DNA from: JBEHWX01 sp048498995
Lineage (GTDB): Bacteria; Bacteroidota; Ignavibacteria; OLB7
Length of the DNA: 42,240 nucleotides
Assembly (NCBI GenBank): GCA_048498995.1
Contig: JBEHWX010000049.1
Location: 1-42,240, forward strand
Direction of reading: 5' to 3'
In this document: one piece after another, positions 39,009 through 42,240 of the stretch
Position numbering within the stretch: the stretch's first letter is position 1
How the letters are laid out: each line of letters begins with the position of its first letter
Notes under the pieces: model-generated
The model's database searches: none
What the model was told of the DNA's origin: nothing
What the model saw: only the letters and a program-made list of their open reading frames with translations
Translations under genes and position numbers: made by a program

Positions 39009-39266
39009 ATGAGTCAAGTCGTCATCTATCTGCAGCATCGTACCCTTGATATGTGGTACGCGGAATCGCCGGAGCTCCCTGGAGAGATCGGGCAGGCGTC
39101 GACCCTGGAAGAGGCTATCGCTCCGCTGAAGAAAGCGTTGGAGCTGAAGATGAACGGAGGGAGGAAAGGGCGCAAAAACGGACGGAACGAGCCGCTGGAG
39201 GTGATTCTCTACAGCCAGCCGCTCCGCCGCATGCAGTCCGGCACGGCCGGGATGATCGGCTCCTGA
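39009..39266 (+). CDS. HicB-like small protein without a visible HicA partner
   Basis: 85 residues. The start ATG 39009 is decided by a perfect aaggaggt ribosome site at 38996-39003. A GTG 66 bases upstream is rejected because it lies before the DnaA-box-like sites. The N-terminal half, VVIYLQHRTLDMWYAESPELPGEIGQASTLEEAIAPLKKALELKM, has the pattern of the partial RNase H fold of HicB antitoxins (strand, strand, PELPG, TxEEA helix). The C-terminal half is basic (NGGRKGRKNGRNEP) and may bind nucleic acid. No HicA-like double-stranded RNA-binding toxin gene lies on either side. A role as an orphan antitoxin or regulator is inference. Confidence 0.7.
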   Translation: MSQVVIYLQHRTLDMWYAESPELPGEIGQASTLEEAIAPLKKALELKMNGGRKGRKNGRNEPLEVILYSQPLRRMQSGTAGMIGS

Positions 39267-39323
39267 TACCCGCCCGGACATGGCCGCTCCCCTTCCCGCG
39301 CGGGGGCGCGGGGGCGCGTGTAG

Positions 39324-39368
39324 TTGTCCACACGTGGGGGAAACGGACGGCCGTGGAAATGTGGAAAA
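39324..39368. promoter_or_regulatory. two further DnaA-box-like sites
   Basis: TTGTCCACA at 39324-39332 on the plus strand and TTTTCCACA on the minus strand at 39360-39368, each one base from TTATCCACA. They lie between the HicB-like gene and the hairpin at 39382. Confidence 0.45.
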
Positions 39369-39381
39369 CTGTCTGTGCTGG

Positions 39382-39414
39382 AAGGTCCCATTCCAATCTG
39401 TGGAATGGGACCTT
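39382..39414. terminator. intrinsic terminator between convergent genes
   Basis: aaggtcccattcca (39382-39395) pairs perfectly with tggaatgggacctt (39401-39414), loop of five, followed on the plus strand by tccgtttt. It lies between the HicB-like gene (stop 39266) and queG (stop 39484) and can serve both strands. Confidence 0.8.
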
Positions 39415-39483
39415 TCCGTTTTCATGGATCGCCGTTTGCCCAGCGGCCGCGGCCGGTTCATATCGCACCGCCGTCGCAATCCG

Positions 39484-40485
39484 TTATGTCTCGTTGGCCC
39501 GGCCCGCTTCGCTCCCCTCGTCATCCTTCCCCCGACTCACCCCGCGCGCGTTCCGGCGGAGCCCCTCGGCGGTGGCCCGCTTCACCGGGCTCCCCTGAAA
39601 GCGGGTGGCGAACTCCTCGTCCCCCATCTCGCGAAGCTCCTCCAGTCCGAGCTCGAGCATGCCGGGGCGGGGCTGGAAGATCTCCTCGTCGGTCGGGCGC
39701 TGGAACCGGTTCCAGGGGCAGACATCCTGGCAGATATCGCAGCCGAAGACCCAGTTGTCGAAGGAGGCGCCGGTGGCCGGATCAAGCTCCGTCTTCGGCT
39801 TCTGTTCGATGGTCACGAAGCTGATGCAGCGGGAGGCATCCACCAGGTAGGGCTCGACGATCGCGTCGGTCGGGCATGCGTCGATGCAGCGGGTGCAGGT
39901 GCCGCAGAGGTCGCCGATCGGCTCGTCGTACGTGAGCTCCATCGACGTGATGAAGACGCCGAGGAAGAGCCAGCTTCCGTGCGTTCGGGTGATCACGTTG
40001 CTGTGCTTCCCCATCCAGCCGAGCCCGGCGCGCACCGCCCAGCTCTTTTCGAGCACGGGACCGGTGTCGACGTACCAGCGGGAATCGACCGCGGGATCGA
40101 TCGTCTGGAGAAAGCGATGGAGCTTCCGGAGCCGCTTCGGGAGGATGCGGTGGTAATCGGTCCCCCAGGCATAGCGGCTCACCTTGGCGATATCGTCGCC
40201 GGCGGCGCGCTGATGGGGAGTGTAGTAGTTGCGGGCCACGACGATCACCGAGCGGGCGCCGGGAAGGATCTCCCGAATGTCGATCCGTTTCTCGACGTTC
40301 CGCTCCATGTAGTCCATGGTGCCGTGGTAGCCGCGCGCCAGCCACTCCTCCAGGCGCACCCCCTCCTCCTCCATCCGCTCGGCCGGCGCCACGCCGACCA
40401 GATCGAACCGGAGCTCATCGCGCAGAAAGCTTCTGATCCGCTCGGTCCGCTCCCGCGCCAGCGCGCGCGCCGCCCGGGACTCCAT
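39484..40485 (-). CDS. queG: epoxyqueuosine reductase
   Basis: 333-residue cobalamin- and iron-sulfur-dependent enzyme completing queuosine synthesis in tRNA. It has the N-terminal MDYMERNVEKRIDIREILPGARSVIVVARNYY, KVSRYAWGTDYHRILPKRL, and RWYVDTGPVLEKSWAVRAGLGWMGKHSNVIT. The first 4Fe-4S motif is CGTCTRCIDACPTDAI and the second cluster region GCDICQDVCPWNRF. The ATG at 40485 is the first in frame; the sequence upstream is a low-complexity Ser-Ala-Pro-Glu stretch with no other start. The stop of the Rieske gene upstream is 78 bases away on the same strand, so the two probably share a transcript. Confidence 0.95.
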   Translation of the reverse strand: MESRAARALARERTERIRSFLRDELRFDLVGVAPAERMEEEGVRLEEWLARGYHGTMDYMERNVEKRIDIREILPGARSVIVVARNYYTPHQRAAGDDIAKVSRYAWGTDYHRILPKRLRKLHRFLQTIDPAVDSRWYVDTGPVLEKSWAVRAGLGWMGKHSNVITRTHGSWLFLGVFITSMELTYDEPIGDLCGTCTRCIDACPTDAIVEPYLVDASRCISFVTIEQKPKTELDPATGASFDNWVFGCDICQDVCPWNRFQRPTDEEIFQPRPGMLELGLEELREMGDEEFATRFQGSPVKRATAEGLRRNARGVSRGKDDEGSEAGRANET

Positions 40486-40562
40486 GGCGGACTGCTCCGG
40501 GGCGGTCGGTTCCGGGGCGGACGGCTCCGGAGCGGAGTCGGGTCGCGCGTCGTCATATCGTC

Positions 40563-40916
40563 TCAGATCCGCCAGGTCGGCTCCTCCGGTTCGGGCTTCT
40601 CGATGATCACGTCCTCCCCTTCGAGGAAGATCTCGTAGGTCTTCAGGCGTCCGGCCCCGCCGATCGCCTTGCCGGTCTCCAGATCGTAGACCCAGCCGTG
40701 CAGCGGGCAGGTGATCGTGCAATCCTCCACGAATCCCTCGGCGATCACCGGGGCATGCTGATGCGGACAGATATTGCTGACGGCGAAGAGGCGGCTCTCG
40801 ATGTGAAAGATCGCCACCTGCGTCTCCTCATCGAAGTAGATGTTCTTCCCCCGCCGCTTCGGGATCTCCTTCAGGGAGCAGGCGCGGATATATTCCTTGG
40901 TGCTGTCGCGTTCCAT
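40563..40916 (-). CDS. Rieske [2Fe-2S] ferredoxin-like protein
   Basis: 117-residue soluble Rieske domain. Cluster motif 1 is CPHQHAPV (C-x-H) and motif 2 CPLHGWVYDLETG (C-x-x-H), 20 residues apart, as in NirD-like small subunits and ferredoxin components of aromatic dioxygenases. No signal peptide or membrane segment. ATG 40916 is preferred, because the longer frame upstream runs through the hairpin at 40980-41003. It lies just upstream of queG, which needs an electron donor, so a role as that donor is possible. Equally it could serve another oxidoreductase; the sequence alone cannot say which. Confidence 0.9.
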   Translation of the reverse strand: MERDSTKEYIRACSLKEIPKRRGKNIYFDEETQVAIFHIESRLFAVSNICPHQHAPVIAEGFVEDCTITCPLHGWVYDLETGKAIGGAGRLKTYEIFLEGEDVIIEKPEPEEPTWRI

Positions 40917-40979
40917 CTGGGATGCTTTCTTCGAAATGCCGGGCTTGCCGAAATAAGTCCGGGCTGCCGGAATGAGTAG

Positions 40980-41003
40980 GGGCCCGCGCCGATGCGCGAG
41001 CCC
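40980..41003 (-). terminator. hairpin after the metallo-hydrolase gene
   Basis: gggcccgcgc (40980-40989) pairs with gcgcgagccc (40994-41003) over 10 positions with one wobble, loop of four. It lies 89 bases past the stop at 41092 and before the Rieske gene. Confidence 0.5.
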
Positions 41004-41091
41004 GGTCCTTGGTCGACGAACGGCCCCGGCGGGGATTGGCCCGACCGGAGCACGGATGCCGGAGCGCCGGCTCATTGAGCAGGCCCGGATC

Positions 41092-41955
41092 TCAGAGCTC
41101 GACGCGGTCGGCGATCTCGAAGCCCCGCTTGGCCGCCTGGATCGTCACCGCCTCGGTGAAGGCATCGTGCTCGAAGCAGAGGAGCCAGCGCCGCTCGTAG
41201 GCCTCCGGCACGAACCGCTTCTTCTCCTCGAGCGTCGTGAGCGGAAAGTTGTCGTAGCCCATGATATAGGGGAAGCCGAGATGGGCGGAGGTCGGGATCA
41301 GATCGGCGCAGTAGAGCAGGCCGCCGTGGGAGCCGCTCCCCTCGTCGCCGCGAACCAGGATCATCTGCATCGCGCGGGTGTGGCCATGCACGGTCCGGAG
41401 CTCGATCCCCTCGAAGAGCTCGCCGTCGCCGTCGAGCTCGTTCATCAGGCCGCGCTCGACCACCGGCTCCCAGTTCTCCGGCATGAAGCTCGCGCGGTCC
41501 TTGTCGGTCGGGTTACGCGCCCAGGCCAGCTGCTCCCGCTGCACCCAGTGGCGCGCGTTGGCGAAGGTCGGCACCGCCCCCCCGGACTCGTCGATCCGGG
41601 TGGATCCGCCGGCGTGATCGAAGTGGAGATGCGTGTAGACGAAGTCGGTGACATCCTCCGGGCGGACGCCGTGGCGCTCGAGCTCCGGCAGGAGGGCGTA
41701 GCGGCTCCGGTCGATCGCGTAGATCGACTCGAGCTTCTCCCCCATCTTCTCGCCGCACCCGGCGTCGACCACGATCGTCCGTCCGTTGCCGCGGATCAGC
41801 AGCGCCCGGGCCGACATCGCGATCCGGTTCTGATCATCGACGTGCGGGTAGGCCTTGGCCCAGAGATTCTTCGGCACCACGCCGAACATCGCCCCGCCAT
41901 CGAGCGCGAAGCGGCAGGTCTCGACGATCGAGACGTCGTACTGTCCAATAGTCAT
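41092..41955 (-). CDS. metallo-beta-lactamase-fold hydrolase
   Basis: 287 residues with the two-metal MBL motif THLHFDHAGG (about 108-117), preceded by TIVVDAGCGEKMGEKL and followed by HGHTRAMQMIL (about 194-204) and LLYCADLIPTSAHL, where the remaining ligands lie. The overall pattern (MSARALLIRG ... VDAGCGEK ... HLHFDHAGG ... HGHTxAMQ) fits the quorum-quenching-lactonase-like/AttM group of MBL hydrolases, often annotated only as MBL-fold metallo-hydrolase. ATG 41955, with no strong ribosome site. The upstream sequence is the heptamer-containing repeat. The substrate is unknown; a place in the aromatic pathway is possible only by proximity. Confidence 0.9.
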   Translation of the reverse strand: MTIGQYDVSIVETCRFALDGGAMFGVVPKNLWAKAYPHVDDQNRIAMSARALLIRGNGRTIVVDAGCGEKMGEKLESIYAIDRSRYALLPELERHGVRPEDVTDFVYTHLHFDHAGGSTRIDESGGAVPTFANARHWVQREQLAWARNPTDKDRASFMPENWEPVVERGLMNELDGDGELFEGIELRTVHGHTRAMQMILVRGDEGSGSHGGLLYCADLIPTSAHLGFPYIMGYDNFPLTTLEEKKRFVPEAYERRWLLCFEHDAFTEAVTIQAAKRGFEIADRVEL

Positions 41956-41970
41956 GGGAAGAGAATGAAG

Positions 41971-42142
41971 AATTGAGAATGTAGAACCATGAAATCTCTG
42001 CCGGGCCGGAGGTGCGCTCGGATGCCGCGATTATGAGATTGAGAATTGAGAATGTAGAACCATGAAATCTCTGCCGGGCCGGAGGTGCGCTCGGATGCCG
42101 CGATTATGAGGTTTGAGAATTGAGAATTGAGAATGTAGAACC
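41971..42142 (+). repeat. tandem 73/81-base repeat with TTGAGAA heptamers
   Basis: Units 41971-42043 and 42044-42124 share aattgagaatgtagaaccat, gaaatctctgccgggccgga and ggtgcgctcggatgccgcga; a third, partial copy runs 42125-42142. The second unit has an extra heptamer. The core gagaattgagaatgtagaa matches the minus-strand core of the repeat at 25492-25740. Confidence 0.88.
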
Positions 42143-42240
42143 TTCGGATCAAAGAGCTAATGCAACAGTGATCTATCCAAGTCTTATTCTGTTGCTCTAT
42201 GCACTATTGTCGATTGTCCCCGTCAGAACGTGAACAGATC
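42143..42240. other. AT-richer end segment without recognisable gene
   Basis: The last 98 bases are visibly less GC-rich than the rest of the window. No start-proximal coding sequence or structure could be identified before the window ends. Confidence 0.5.

Noticed and set aside
41971..42142. Possible CRISPR array in the terminal repeat
   Set aside because: The units are 73-81 bases and identical throughout, with no variable spacers; no cas gene is near.

Overview
The window is GC-rich bacterial DNA whose genes lie almost entirely on the minus strand. Three predicted secreted proteins end in C-terminal domains of the type IX secretion sorting type, one of them is built of YCF48-like repeats, many genes lack a strong Shine-Dalgarno sequence, and two sites resemble the TAnnTTTG promoter of the Bacteroidota. 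Together these suggest the FCB group (Bacteroidota/Chlorobiota/Kapabacteria-like lineages). The taxonomic call is inference; no rRNA or tRNA gene was seen.

Metabolic theme: the window encodes nearly the whole 3-hydroxyanthranilate meta-cleavage route of tryptophan breakdown. Kynurenine 3-monooxygenase (1-1272, cut by the window edge) stands apart. Kynureninase, a KynB-like cyclase-family hydrolase, ACMS decarboxylase, 3-hydroxyanthranilate dioxygenase, 4-oxalocrotonate decarboxylase, 4-hydroxy-2-oxovalerate aldolase, acetaldehyde dehydrogenase, 2-oxopent-4-enoate hydratase, 2-aminomuconate deaminase and 2-aminomuconate-semialdehyde dehydrogenase lie between 22.2 and 37.7 kb. Together they would take L-kynurenine to alanine, formed at kynureninase, plus pyruvate and acetyl-CoA. 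Tryptophan 2,3-dioxygenase is not in the window.

Layout: 1-5 kb holds kmo, csaA and a two-gene unit for secreted proteins. 5.2-8.3 kb holds four small membrane proteins of one paralogous family (called family A here) and an unknown protein. 8.8-12.3 kb is a divergent pair, an outer-membrane barrel and a beta-helix protein with a sorting domain. 12.4-14.7 kb has two duplicated-domain members of family A. 14.8-22.3 kb is a run of eight genes for exported proteins of a second family (family B, PsbP/DcrB-like by appearance). 22.3-37.7 kb is the catabolic cluster, with a small membrane protein, a sorting-domain protein and three genes related by DUF4253 and a shared N-terminal domain placed between the enzymes. 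37.9-42 kb holds an MscS channel, a HicB-like orphan, QueG, a Rieske ferredoxin and a metallo-beta-lactamase-fold hydrolase.

The least explained parts are the family A/family B expansion (14 genes in 17 kb), the three-gene DUF4253 fusion set, a cluster of DnaA-box-like sites at 38.97-39.37 kb, and two families of dispersed intergenic repeats. One of these repeats supplies the last codons and stop of the dioxygenase gene.
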